A DNA stretch of 64,000 nucleotides, from NCBI RefSeq assembly GCF_024679095.1, contig NW_026111783.1, forward strand, positions 86,001 through 150,000, given 5' to 3'. Shown here one piece after another: positions 38,010-50,690 of the stretch (positions are counted from its first letter, which is position 1; every line of letters begins with the position of its first letter). The translations under genes and the position numbers were made by a program. The notes under the pieces are model-generated. The model saw nothing but the letters and a program-made list of their open reading frames with translations, had not been told where the DNA came from and did not search any database. Source of the DNA: Eriocheir sinensis. Lineage: Eukaryota; Arthropoda; Malacostraca; Decapoda; Varunidae.

Positions 38010-38583
38010 CAATCACGACATCTCTCTCTGCATCCTATGACTGCAGTTTTTCCGCGTGCCGGACAGCATTCTTCCAGATTTCCTTGGTAACATTTTGTAT
38101 TGATTCTTCTATGAGTGGTTTTAGGTCGGCAGTCTTGAATGTTTTTTTTTTTTCTAGATGTAGCCTTTAACTTGAGCCCAAACCAGCTCATTGGGGTTGT
38201 AGTGACAGTGGTATGGTGGCAGGCGCACTACTCTTATGTCCGTGATCTGAAGCCATCTTGTCGACAACGTAGTTTGTGTCGGCAGAAGAGACGTGTTGAC
38301 TTACAAGATGCAGAAGGTCTGTCTTGAGGATAACTTCTAGCACTGCTACGCCCTTCTTCTCCAGCCACTCTCGTATCGTAGCTTTGTTGTTTGCAGATGT
38401 TGGTGGCTTGTGAATTTTCCTTGAGTGATAAGATGCATTATCCATCACAATTACTAACGCTGAAGGAATGTTTGGTAAGAGTTGATGTGTGAACCACTTT
38501 TCAAATGTTTCTGCATTCATCTGATCATGGTAATCCCCGACATTTTTTGCCTGGAAAACAAGGGCGGCCCCCGGGAACAAATC
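38010..38583 (-). pseudogene. IS630-related transposase with long D-E spacing, C-terminal half
   Basis: The minus strand encodes FPGAALVFQAKNVGDYHDQM, WFTHQLLPNIPSALVIVMDN (second catalytic Asp in MDNASYH) and WLEKKGVAVLEVILKTDLL. After a frameshift near 38210 comes LPPYHCHYNPNELVWAQVK (catalytic Glu), followed by a stop and a frame change into the last segment ending near 38010. Between Asp and Glu I count about 82-83 residues, far more than the 34-41 of ordinary Tc1/mariner. This fits the lineage described as DD82E (Sailor), from memory. It is separated from its N-terminal half by the CR1 insertion. Confidence 0.8.
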
Positions 38584-39206
38584 ATCGAGCTAATAGGGTA
38601 CTGGGATTTATTTCAAGGAGCGTAAGCAACAGAAGCCCCGAAGTCTTCCTCAAACTATATTTAGCATTAGTTAGACCTCATATTGACTATGCGGTTCAGT
38701 TCTGGTTACCTTACTATATAATGGATATCAAAATGTTAGAATCGGTGCAGAGGAGGATGACTAAGATGATTCAGGGGTTGAGAAACTTGCCATACGAGGG
38801 AAGACTCAAACAGTTAAACTTGCATTCTCTAGAAAGGCGAAGGGTGCGTGGAGACATGATCGAGGTTTATAAATGGATGAAGGGCTTTAATAAGGGAGAC
38901 ATTCATAAGGTTTTGTTGGTAAGAGAACCGGGTAGGACACCAAGTAATGGGTTTAAACTGGATAAGTTCAGATTCAACAGGGACATAGGCAAAAATTGGT
39001 TTACTAACAGGGTGGTGGATGAGTGGAATGGGCTTAGCAGTCATGTGGTGAGTGCCAATACAATTGTCACATTCAAAAATAGACTAGATACATTCATGGA
39101 CAGCGATATTAGGTGGGGTTAGATACACGGGAGCTTAGGGTCAAAGGAGCTGCCTAGTACAGGCCTACCGGCCTCTTGTAGACTCCTGAGTTCTTATGTT
39201 CTTATG
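38584..39206 (+). mobile_element. 5'-truncated CR1-like LINE inserted in the IS630-like transposase
   Basis: It starts at ANRVLGFISRSVSNRSPEVF and is open to DTFMDSDIRWG-stop at 39122. A 3' UTR with GGCCTACCGGCCTCTTG ends in the octamer tail TTCTTATGTTCTTATG. It encodes only the last roughly 170 residues of the reverse transcriptase protein (LVRPHIDYAVQFW, LNLHSLERRRVRGDMIEVYK, NWFTNRVVDEWNGL). Unlike most copies here it has no stop or frameshift within this part. The flanking transposase sequence resumes on both sides. A target duplication is not clear; at most ATC is shared. Confidence 0.92.
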
Positions 39207-39714
39207 ATCCAGCGTGCAGAATGATCAAGCGGCCTCCCTTCCCAGTCGGCACCCTCACTCCTATAGCCTGTCCTGCATTTTCTTCGTGCACCCAACATTT
39301 GGAAACCGTGTAGTTTTGGTTAACCCACGACTCGTCCAAATATACGATGTTCTTGTCTGAGCTTAAGTGTTTCCTTATTTCTCTTAAAAACTTGCTTCGT
39401 GCATATTGCACATCATTATTTTCCAAGAGGAATTTTCGCCCATCAACCTTTGCATGGTGAAATCCGATTTTCTTCAAAACTTTTCTCAGTGTTTCACGGC
39501 TGCCAGGATATGAGAGGTTGTTCTTCACTTCTTCATGAATTTTTTCGAGTGTTGGGATTTCTTTTCTTGCGTAGAACTGCAAAACTGTTATGTGCAGTAC
39601 ACCTCCATTGAAGTTATCAAAGAAGTCCATGATGTAACAAACTAGCTTGCAGGTAACATACCAAAGCTGTCGAGATTGATGTCTATGGCGGAATGAAGTG
39701 TGCTGTTGCCACAT
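39207..39714 (-). pseudogene. IS630-related transposase with long D-E spacing, N-terminal half
   Basis: Reading down from 39714, the frame encodes MDFFDNFNGGVLHITVLQFY, a helix-turn-helix-like stretch (PGSRETLRKVLKKIGFHHAK), NNDVQYARSKFLREIRKHL and KNIVYLDESWVNQNYTVSK. The first catalytic Asp is in YLDESW. It stops at GRLIILHAGS where the CR1 copy begins, and the protein continues at 38580. Apart from that insertion this half has no stop. Candidate ends near 37544 (CTCCGGCTA) and 39929 (inverted TAGTCGGAG) are weak. Confidence 0.82.
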
Positions 39715-39727
39715 GTACCTTGTTGAG

Positions 39728-39862
39728 TCGGGACCGGAGCTTCGACACTCTAAGCAGACATTCTCTCGAAACCACGACGAGTGTTTTCCTTGTTCGGGAC
39801 CGGCGCTTCGACACTCTAACCAGACATTCTCTCGTAATCACGACACGTGTTTTTCTTGTTCT
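39728..39862. repeat. 67-bp tandem duplication
   Basis: TTCGACACTC occurs at 39741 and 39808 in matching context (CAGACATTCTCTCG, ACGACNNGTGTTT). Confidence 0.85.
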
Positions 39863-40054
39863 TGTACCTTGTTGAGCCGGGACTCAACTACCTCTCTACC
39901 ACCGCTATTACCCTCTATAGTCGGAGTCTAGACCATCTAGACCATGCATCAACCATTTAGATGGCATACCAAAGTAGATTCATGACACGTAGACCGCAAT
40001 ATAAAGTGTAGATCACATACCAAAGTAGATTCATGACAAAAACAAAGTGGCACC

Positions 40055-40062
40055 AATGGGTG
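40055..40062. repeat. Target-site duplication of Merlin element, right (AATGGGTG)
   Basis: Matches 36338-36345 exactly. Confidence 0.8.
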
Positions 40063-40503
40063 TTTGTTTATATATCAGAAGAAGCAGTCAAGAAAAAACA
40101 AAAAAATAAAACACGTAGAGAAAATGCAAAACTACTCCTCCTTACTACCTGAACAAAGGACTTGTTTAATGGTTGACTAAGAAATTGTTTTTTGTTTTTT
40201 TCATATATCAGAAGCAGTAGAGGAAAATAAATAAAAAAATCGGGAAGAAAACGAAACTAATACTCCCAAAATGAAGTATTAATGAATTCCAAAAGATTAT
40301 GTTCAGGTGTCTTGATCCTCCCCCCGTGTAAGAAAGAGTACAAGTCATAGGAAGGTGGAGATTTAGACGAGACTTTGAAGATCAGTCACAATTTCATCTT
40401 CTCTTTAACAATATTTCGTGTGGCTTTCATGATATATAGGTCAGTCATATAATGCTGTTTGCTTTTATTAATGGTTGAGTGGTGAAGGAATGCATACACA
40501 ATA
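40063..40503. other. Unassigned AT-rich sequence
   Basis: No gene or element recognised. Confidence 0.5.
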
Positions 40504-40511
40504 ATAGAGGT

Positions 40512-41459
40512 CAGGGGTGCTCAACCCACTGTTTGAGGGCTGCATGTGGCCCTCAATAAAGTTTAATGCGGCCCTCGGCAAGTAACCAAAAAAATAACCT
40601 ACTTATCCCTATCATAATACGTATAATATTAGTTCACATTTAATTTTAATGACATGTAGCAATATAAATTATATTATGATTGATATTACTGAATATCTTA
40701 TTATAAGTGAACTTTATGACGTTATAGTATTATAATGATAAAAATGCTATTCCTCATCTGGCAGCCTGAAAGCTGGCTAGCCTCACTGATTTTGTTGACG
40801 TGAGTCCCGTGTTGCCACTCCTTGGCATTTTTTACTAGATCTTGGCTTTTGAGCTGGGACCTTGGCGCCTTGGCTATTTTCCCTTGAAAACAGGCTAATC
40901 TAGGTTTTTTTTGGGGGGGAAACTCCCTCCTGCTTGGCTATTCCCTTCGCTCATGTCCCTGCCCTCTCATCCCCCCACTCATCCTCTCAATCAGTCCTGG
41001 TCTCTGGCTCCCTACCCCTCTCCTACCCAACCGCTCCCTTCCGGGACTTCCCCACCGTTGCCCATCCACTCCTAGCCCTCTCCCCTTACCCATCGTCTTC
41101 CACGCCACCTCCCCTGTACCCCTACCCAATTGAGTTCCCCACCCTCCCGGCACACAGCAGCCGCTCCACGTTTCCCCTCTCCCTGCCCAACAGCTAAATG
41201 GTGTCGCTCGTATATAGGTCTTCACTTTATTGTACTTTGTAATTGCCCATTTCCCATGACCTGCAATTTATGTGAAAAGTGTTTTGATTACGACTCTTTC
41301 CGGAAGGTTACAATATATACACAACATAATCAGTATTATTAGTCTGCAGAATACGTATATTAATTACTATGCATATTCACATTGCAGGAAATATGAGGCC
41401 CTTATCACACATTGCCCATCTAATGTGGCCCTGCCACCCAATAATGTTGAGCACCACTG
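40512..41459. mobile_element. Non-autonomous hAT-like element (948 bp)
   Basis: The left end CAGGGGTGCTCAAC and the right end GTTGAGCACCACTG are inverted repeats with one mismatch. Inside, TGTGGCCCT lies near the left end and the same words occur near the right end (AATGTGGCCCTGCC). Flanks ATAGAGGT (40504-40511) and ATATAAGT (41460-41467) agree at six of eight bases, consistent with an old 8-bp hAT duplication. The interior has AT-rich sequence and a C-rich block (40925-41200), with no transposase motif. Confidence 0.72.
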
Positions 41460-41467
41460 ATATAAGT

Positions 41468-42030
41468 CATCACTTTTTCCTATTTTGGCAATATCTCAAT
41501 GAGGCGTTAAGCTTATTATAATATTAGTTACATCATACTCTCACTTTCTTTAGTTCAGGAGAGTAAAAGTTCGATGGGTCACTGATTAACTATTCCAAAC
41601 AAAACACTATCGATTAACATCATTTCTAACTTTTCTCTAGGTAATATTTGGGGCTTAAAACATACGAGTGTCAGTAAGTCTTATATATATTAAACTTTCC
41701 CTTGCCTAAGATCGTGAACAAATGTAATAGTGTGTGGCTGCTACGCTAACACTCCCAAGCTAAGATATACAGATTCAGTTTTATATGTATTTAACTAACT
41801 CACATTATCTACCTGTCTTTCGCCTCTCAGTGTACTCCATTCTGTCCTGGCAAATTATCTATGACTTGACTTTCATCTACTACTTCTTCTTCTTTCTTTT
41901 TTTTTTCCTTTCTCTCTCTGTTGCTTTCTCTCTGTCTTTGTCTCTTGTTTCCTCTCTCTATCTCCTCCTTTCCTCCTGTTCTTCTTTCTTTTCTTTATTT
42001 GTTCCTTCTTTTCTATCTCTTCGTCTTACC
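41468..42030. other. Unassigned, CT-rich toward the right
   Basis: No supported gene. The TTTCTTTCTCTC-rich stretch near 41890-42030 looks like decayed microsatellite. Confidence 0.5.
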
Positions 42031-42490
42031 CAGCATCCTCGGTTATTCGTCTGTCATCATTTCTACACATAATACGACCTCCACAAGTCCACTTCTTACG
42101 CTCGATCTTAACATCTCCAACCTTATTCTGTCTCAAAACCCGTGACGCTCGCTCGCTTCCTTCCATTACCACTCCATCCCACGCAGCATCTTTGGTTGTC
42201 CGTCTGTCATCATTTCTACCCATGAAACGACCACCGTAAGTCATCTTTTTAGCTTAATCTTAACATCGCCAACCTTATACTGTTCTCCTAACCCATGATG
42301 CTTCCTTCCATCGTACCTCTCCATCTCACGCAGCATCTTTGGTTGTCCGTCTGTCATCATTTCTACCCATAACACGACGTGCCCAAGCCCACTCCTTAGT
42401 CTTAATCGTAATATATCCAGCCTTATTCTGTTCCCTAACCCATGATGCTTCCTTCCATCTTACCTCTCCATCTCACGCAGCATCTTTTCT
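42031..42490. repeat. Degenerate tandem repeat, unit about 150 bp, three copies
   Basis: CGTCTGTCATCATTTCTAC recurs at about 42049, 42202 and 42349. Each copy also has CACGCAGCATCTTTGG-like and CCATGATGCTTCCTTCCAT-like phrases. Confidence 0.82.
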
Positions 42491-42857
42491 CTCTCCTCTT
42501 TGACCACGTATCCGCCGTTTCTCTAGATCAAGACTAAACCGGGTGATACGACCCTGGCGCAGGAAGAAGAAGACGTCTCGTGTGACAAGTTTGGGAAGGA
42601 GAAGAAGAAAGCACATCAAAGCGGTCTCTGGTCTGGGTCCCCTGGCAGAAGAGGAAGGAGATATAGGGAAGGAAAGCTGCAGGAGAGAGTGAGTTATACG
42701 CCGTATCGCTGTTCCAGTAATATCCCCTGGTCGTGTTATATACCTAGGGTGAGGTGTGCTGCTTGAAAACTTACAGGGGAAAACAAAGGAGCGAGGGGTG
42801 AGGGGAGACCGGCGTGCAGGAATCCATCGCTTGAATTACTGAGTGAGTGTGTGAGTG

Positions 42858-42859
<2 letters not shown>

Positions 42860-42932
<73 letters not shown>
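42860..42932. repeat. (GT)n microsatellite
   Basis: A near-perfect GT array. Confidence 0.95.
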
Positions 42933-42933
<1 letters not shown>

Positions 42934-42944
42934 GGAATAAAGAA

Positions 42945-43545
42945 ACGAAAGTCTTTGTACGGGAAATAAAGGAAGGAAGGAACAGGAGAAGAAGGAGGAG
43001 GAAGAGAAAGAGATGACGAGTCTTATGATGCTGAAACAGAAAGAGGAGGAAGAAGAACGAGATGAATAAGATGATAGAGAAAAATATAATAAAGGAAGAC
43101 GAGAAGGAGAAAGAGGAAGAAGAAGGAGGAGGAGGAGGTGACAAGTTATATGACGCTGAAGAGAGCGAAAGAAGAATAAGAAGAACAAGATGATAAAGAA
43201 GAAAACTATAATATCAACAGCAACAAGAGAAAGAGAGACAGAAAAAACAGACAGACAGAAAGAACACAGAGGGACAACGGGCAATAAACAGATAGACAGA
43301 TAGAGATATATAAGTCTCCTGATAATGACGACAAAGGAGAAAGAAAACAAGAAAAAGAAGAACAAGAAAATTAAGAAGAAGAAACTATAAGAACAGAGAA
43401 AAAGATAGACAGTCAGATACAGAAACAGACAGACAAACAGACATACAGAGAGAGAAAAGAATACACAAAGAGACAGAGATATAGAGACACAGAGAGAGAC
43501 AGAAAGAACCAGGAAAGCGAGGAAAGAGAGAGAGAGAGAGAGCGA
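42945..43545. repeat. Long polypurine (A/G-rich) tract, left part
   Basis: About 600 bp dominated by GAA, AGA, GACAGA and GGA words on the plus strand, ending in a perfect GA run (43524-43541). Open frames rich in Ser/Leu/Phe on the minus strand are compositional. The tract resumes at 45240 after the LINE. Confidence 0.9.
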
Positions 43546-45205
43546 GCACAGTGGCCAAGCACCTACGAGACACCAACATCAGGAAAGCCCTAGGCCCTGA
43601 TGACATCAGCCCTTTCCTGCTGAAGCACTGTACAGGGGAGCTGTCGTACCCCCTCACACGTATATTCAGACAGTGCCTAAGCGCAGGGGCCTGGCCGACC
43701 CTCTGGAAAGAAGCTCGTGTCACACCGGTTTTCAAGAAGAAGGACTGGACAGACCCAACTTACTACCGCCCAATCTCGCTCCTGTCAGTTGTTAGCAAGA
43801 TCCTGGAGCGGATTATTGCTGAGCAGATGACGCGCCACCTGGAGGAGAACCATCTATTGTCTCCTCACCAGCACGGGTTCAGGAGAGATCGCTCGGCATC
43901 AGACCTCCTCTTTCTTCTCAGCAAGTCTTGGCATGACGCCCTGGACTCCGGTCGGCCCTCACTTGTTGTTGCCCTAGATATTACTGGGGCATTCGACTTT
44001 GTGTGGCAGAGGGGCCTCCTGGCCAAGCTAGAACACCTCGGCATCACAGGACAACTGCTGCAGCTATTTTCGAGCTACCTGCACGGCCGGAGTCTGAGGG
44101 TAGTGGTGAACGGGTGCACGTCAGGCAGTTACCCAGTCACTGCCAGCGTTCCACAAGGATCAGTACCGGGCCCGATCCTTTGGAACGCATACTTCGACGA
44201 GCTGCTCCGTGGCCTACTAGTCGCCTCAGCCTACACTGCCGACTGCACCCTGTCCCACAGCTACACCAGGGAGGAAACCTCGAACTTGATCGAAGCCACC
44301 AACCGCCATCTTGGTGACATCATGGCCTGGGGACGACGTTGGCAAGTCAAGTTTGCTGCCGAGAAGACCCAGGCCATGGTCATATCGCGTTCGGAGGAGG
44401 ACGCCAGACTCCTGCAGGGACGGCTGAAGTTTGGGGACGACACCCTGGTCATCAAGGACTCCATCAACATCTTGGGGGTGGAGGTCGACTCCAGACTCAG
44501 TTTCGATCGCCACCTGGACTGTGTGGCGCGCGGAGCCTCCCTGAGGGTGACACTCCTGCGTCGCGTTCGGCACCTGCTCGACGCAGACGACCTCCTGAGG
44601 CTGTACAAAGCCCAGGTAAGGTCCGTCATGGAATACTCCCCTCTCTCCTGGATGAGCAGTGCCCAATGTTACCTCTCGCTGCTGGGCAGAGTGCAGAGGA
44701 GGGCAGAGCGACTCATCCGCGATGCCAGCAGCCCTCAGCAGGAGCGACCACATGGACACCAGTGGCGGCACCGGCAGATCATCACCAGCAGGACGCCCCC
44801 CGCTGTATGCTCGACAGCCTCGGGCACCGGAGAAGGGTCGGTGCCATCACAGTCCTGCACAAGGCCCAGGTCCAACATACACCTCACCTGGCGGCACTAC
44901 GGGTCCCTTGGAGGAGAAACCAGCACACCACGAGAGCGGCGGTGGCTAACGAACTCCTCCTTGAAATCCCGAGAAGCCGCAGAGCCAGGTGCAATGAACA
45001 CCCAATAGGTGAAGGTGGCGGCTCATGCCTGGTGTCGCACCTACCCGCCCTAGTCACATCCGCCTGAGTACAAGCACACCACAACATTAGTGGCAATGCT
45101 TTAAGATAAGCGACCTCAAGATAGAGGTAGTCTTTAGCATGGAGACAATCTCCCTGCCCCTTCTATCTTATCATATATCTTGATGTTTAAATAAAGAGAG
45201 AGAAA
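43546..45205 (+). pseudogene. Jockey-like LINE family J2, 5'-truncated reverse transcriptase
   Basis: It starts directly after the GA run with AKHLRDTNIRKALGPDDISP, already inside the reverse transcriptase. Next come YYRPISLLSVVSKILERII, HQHGFRRDRSASDLL, VVALDITGAFDFVWQ and ASVPQGSVPGPILWNAYFDE. The catalytic box, expected as YADD, reads YTAD near 44235, so one catalytic Asp is lost. After that come WGRRWQVKFAAEKTQAMVIS and ILGVEVDSRLSFDRH. A frameshift near 44750-44810 moves the C-terminus (HKAQVQHTPHLAALRVPWR) to another frame, ending at 45067. The 3' UTR has AATAAA (45190-45195) and then AGAGAGAG. The gene is GC-rich, unlike its flanks. Confidence 0.9.
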
Positions 45206-45239
45206 CGTGAGAATAGCATGTGAAGTTGGACGAAAGCTA

Positions 45240-46060
45240 ATCTTGGGAACGAAGAGGATGAGGAGGAGAAGAGGAAGAGGAGGAGGAGGAGGAGGAGGAG
45301 GGAGACGAGTGTGAAGGTGAAAAGAAGTGAAGGAAAGGGGTGGAGGAGATACTAGGAAAAATGAAAATGAGAGGAAGAAGAAGAAGAGGAAGAAGAAAAG
45401 ATGAAGCAGTAGAGAAAGATGATTAATTATTTTGAGGTAGAAAGAAGAGTGAAGAAGATTGTAAGAGAGGAGAAAGTGAAGAGAAAAGAGGAGGAAAAAG
45501 AATGAAATAGAAGAAGCAAAAAAAAAAAAAGGCAGATGTTAAGATTGATAAAAAGATGAAAAGTGCAGCAAAAAGAGGAAGAGGAAAAGATAAAGGAGAA
45601 AATATAGTGGTTTTGAGGTAGAAAGACGAGTGATAAAGATGAGAAAAGAGGAAAATGGGAAGAGAAAAGAGGAAGATAAATAAATGAAGTAGAACATGTG
45701 GAAAAAAATGCAGATGTTAATATTGATAAAAAGAGGAAAAGCGAAGGAAAAAAGAGGAAGAGGAAAAGATAGAGGATAAAATATAGATGTTTTGAGATAG
45801 AAAGAACAGGATAGTGCGAAGGAAAAGAGGAAAATGTGAAGGAAAAAAAGAGGAAAAAGAAAAGTCGATGTAAAAGAGATAGATAGATATTTTGAGGTGA
45901 AAAGAAGAGAGTGATAAAGTTAGAAAGAGGGAAAACACGAGAAAATGAAGAAGAAGAAGAGAGAACACACACTAAAGGAAAGGAAGACGTGTGAAGGAAG
46001 GGACGGAATATTGGTCGGTGTGTAGGGGACGAGGAGGAGGAGGAGGAGGAGGTCACCCTT
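45240..46060. repeat. Long polypurine (A/G-rich) tract, right part
   Basis: About 800 bp of AAG/GAAAG/AGG words on the plus strand. It contains loose internal repeats in which GTTTTGAGGTAGAAAGA-like phrases recur at about 45430, 45610 and 45790. No gene. Confidence 0.9.
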
Positions 46061-46104
46061 AAAATGAAGGAGAAAGGATAACAGGGACACCAAAAACAGA
46101 TGTA

Positions 46105-46345
46105 GGAGGTTAGGTTAGGCTACGTTAGGCTGGGTAAGGTAAGGTTAGATAAGATTAGATAAGGTTAGGAAAGGTTAGGTTAGCTAAGGTTAGGTTAACT
46201 TAGGTAAGGTAAGATTAGGTAAGAGGAGGTATGGATTGGTTAGGCTAGGTAAGGTTAGGTAAGGTAAGGAAGAGTCAGGTTAGATTGGGTTAAGCTAGGT
46301 TAGGTCAGGTAATGTTAGGTTAGGTAAGGTACGGTAAAGTTAGAT
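46105..46345 (+). repeat. Degenerate TTAGG-derived telomeric-like array
   Basis: Words such as GGTTAGGTTAGG, GGTAAGGTTAG and TAGGTTAGGTCAGG fill about 240 bp. It is best read as an old, mutated (TTAGG)n interstitial telomeric sequence, on the same strand as the intact run at 1448-1478. Confidence 0.85.
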
Positions 46346-46536
46346 AAATAAATAGAAGAGGGAGGGATAGGAGGAATGGAGGTAAGAGAACAATGAAAGA
46401 ACGGAAGAAGGAATATGGGAGAGAACTTTACGTACGGGGTCTTTAGAAGCTAACAAAGGGAGGGAGGGGAAGGAGGGGGAAGGGGGAGGTGATGCTGGCT
46501 TGTAGGTTGGTTGGTCGAATGGCTGGTGATCGATGG

Positions 46537-46537
<1 letters not shown>

Positions 46538-46602
<65 letters not shown>
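46538..46602. repeat. (GT)n microsatellite
   Basis: A perfect GT array. Confidence 0.95.
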
Positions 46603-46678
46603 CGAACTTTTTTAAACTCTCCAAAATACAAAAAACTCCCAAAACGATATCTAGAAGTGCATGAATTCAACCATCCGT

Positions 46679-46797
46679 ATGTATGTATATGTATGTATGT
46701 ATGTATGTACGTATGTATGAGAGCCAGGTAGAAAATAATAAAAATAATCTCCCCAAAACGGTCTAAAAATATATGAAAATATCCACTTGTAAGTATG

Positions 46798-46876
<79 letters not shown>

Positions 46877-46899
46877 ATGTATATATATAGGTATATATA

Positions 46900-46954
<55 letters not shown>

Positions 46955-46975
46955 GTATATATGTATGTATGTGTG
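46679..46975. repeat. (GTAT)n and (TA)n microsatellites
   Basis: GTAT tetramers at 46679-46720, then mostly TA from 46801 to about 46975 with GTAT interruptions. Confidence 0.93.
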
Positions 46976-47123
46976 CTAAGTAGTAAGATCTATATACTCC
47001 CAAAAAGCTAAAGGTAAAATCAACAACATACGTCAGACCTAAAGTGCCCCGTTAAAATCGATGAATCTTGTTTCTTTCACGATCATCATCATTTGTACAT
47101 AACACCTCCTACCTTGCTCTTTA

Positions 47124-47125
<2 letters not shown>

Positions 47126-47203
<78 letters not shown>

Positions 47204-47550
47204 TCCCCCTTCTCCTCTTCCTCCTTCCTTTCTCTCTCCTTCCTGCCCCACTTACCTTCCCGTTCCCTTCGCTGTCCGTCCACCTCTCCCTTCCTCTCCC
47301 TTCCCCTCCCTGTCTTAGCCTCATCCCCTTCCTCCCTTCATTTACTTTCCTCTCCCCTTTCGCTTTCCTTCACCCTCTCCCCTTTCTCTCCCTTTCTCTC
47401 CCTCACCACAGACTCATCCCCTTAGCTAATTTTCGCCCCATAGTACAATCCCTCTTTCTCCTCCCCTCTCCTCTCTTTCCTTCTCTTTCTCTCTCTCCCT
47501 CTCTCTCTTTCTTCCCTTCGTCTGTACTCTATGGAATCTAATATCTAGTT
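47126..47550. repeat. (TC)n microsatellite and CT-rich extension
   Basis: A perfect TC array to 47200, then about 350 bp of CT-rich low-complexity sequence up to the LINE fragment. Confidence 0.92.
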
Positions 47551-47559
47551 TTTTTGTCT

Positions 47560-48658
<1,099 letters not shown>

Positions 48659-48714
48659 TTCTCGTTTGCTTATTCCTCCTTCTCTCCTTTTTCATTCACC
48701 TCCTTATTTAATGC

Positions 48715-49690
48715 ACATAGGTGAAAAAAATCCTAACTTTAAATATCAGATTCAAGGACATGAGCTCAGCGAATTAAAACACGAAAAAGATCGTGTGATC
48801 AATGTTCTGCAGCGAGTAAAAAAGCCAATATGATGTTGGGATTAATCTCAAAAAACTTTGATTATAAATCACCCGAACTTATGAAGAGATTATATTTAGC
48901 ATTAGTAAGAACACACCTAGAACACGCCGTTCAGTTCTGGTCACCGAGCTATATCGAAGATCAAGTTTTGCTAGAAAAGATACAGCGACGAGCAACCAAA
49001 CAAATTCCAGTGCTCCGAAACCTGCCATATGACGAGCGTTTAAAGCTTTTAGATATGTTTTCCCTAAAAAAGCGAAGGATAAGAGGGGACTTAATTGAAG
49101 TGTTCAAAATCCTTAATGGATTCGACAACATTAACCCAGATAGTATATTTCAGAGAGACACCAACACAATAACACGCAGCAACGGTATGAAGTTAAAAGG
49201 AAATCGATGTAACACATTGGTGCACGGAAGTTATTTTCAATAAGAGAGTCGTCGATTATTGGAATAGACTCCCACCGTCAGTAGCTAGCGCACAGAGTAT
49301 CAATAGCTTTAAGTCTTCTTTGGATAAGTACTTCAGGGATATAAGATTATACTGACCCTTTTTCGCATGTTTTTAGACAGATTGCAGCAAGACCTCAACC
49401 TATATTCATATAATTCTCCCCCACAACCTAGATTGCAAGTAGCGAAAGTCAAAAATAGAGTAAAGCAACAGTTAATGTCCGCATGGCAGGTGGAGTGAGG
49501 TGTGGGTGCAGTAAGGTGACAGGTTACTGGTGCGTGCCTAGTACCGCCGGTAAAACGAGGATCAAGCCTCCACCTGTGCCCCTGAAACTACACCTCACCC
49601 ATCGTGGGTCTTAGTGGGGATTCTGGGGCTGCCCTGTGTAGGCCACTCGTCCTCTTCCAGTCTCCCTGTATTTCTATGTTCTTAGGTTCT
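48715..49690 (+). pseudogene. CR1-like LINE family L, 5'-truncated C-terminal part
   Basis: It begins near NPNFKYQIQGHELSELKHEK, with an indel near 48795, then ANMMLGLISKNFDYKSPELM, LVRTHLEHAVQFWSPSYIED and LLDMFSLKKRRIRGDLIEVF. A second frameshift near 49240 leads to NKRVVDYWNRLPPSVASAQS and a stop near 49353. The 3' UTR, with CCTGTGTAGGCCACTCGTCC, ends TTCTATGTTCTTAGGTTCTT, again octamer-like. It is distinct in sequence from family K although similarly organised. Confidence 0.87.
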
Positions 49691-50006
49691 TATATAATGA
49701 AGTCATTTTCCCCCACAGCTTAGGTTACCAGTAGTGTAAGTTAAGGGTAGTAATTTCCTCTTATTTCTCTCTTTACTGTAAAATTTCCATGTCCCTTTCT
49801 TCCTTAAAGGTACATGGTGTTCTCTTCTAACTATTTCCTGCCGGCACGTTGCCGGAGGGAGAGGTGGGTGGGGAGGAGCCTTCATCTTTTATGTCCTGTC
49901 CTACCACACGTAGATTACTAGTAGTAGCGGTAGTAAACAGACACCCTCGCCATAGACCGATAGGTCTTCTGGTGTCTGTTCTTTCTATGTATTCCTATGT
50001 ATTCCT
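49691..50006 (+). mobile_element. Probable CR1-like LINE 3' UTR fragment
   Basis: The segment ends CCGATAGGTCTTCTGGTGTC then TTCTATGTATTCCTATGTAT. That repeats the pattern of a CR1 3' UTR closing in short tandem octamer-like words. CCCCCACAGCTTAGGTTACC resembles part of the preceding copy's UTR (CCCCCACAACCTAGATTGC). No coding part remains. Confidence 0.5.
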
Positions 50007-50118
50007 CCTCCTCCTCCTTCTCCTCTTCCCAATCCTCTTATTCCTTCTCTTTCTCTTTATTTACTCCCCCCACGGCCCTTTTTTTTCCTTCCTCCTAATC
50101 TTATTTCTTCTCTTCTTA

Positions 50119-50690
<572 letters not shown>

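Noticed and set aside
45427..46056. Minus-strand Phe/Ser/Leu-rich 'membrane protein' frames
   Set aside because: They are compositional by-products of a polypurine tract and cross it in several overlapping frames.
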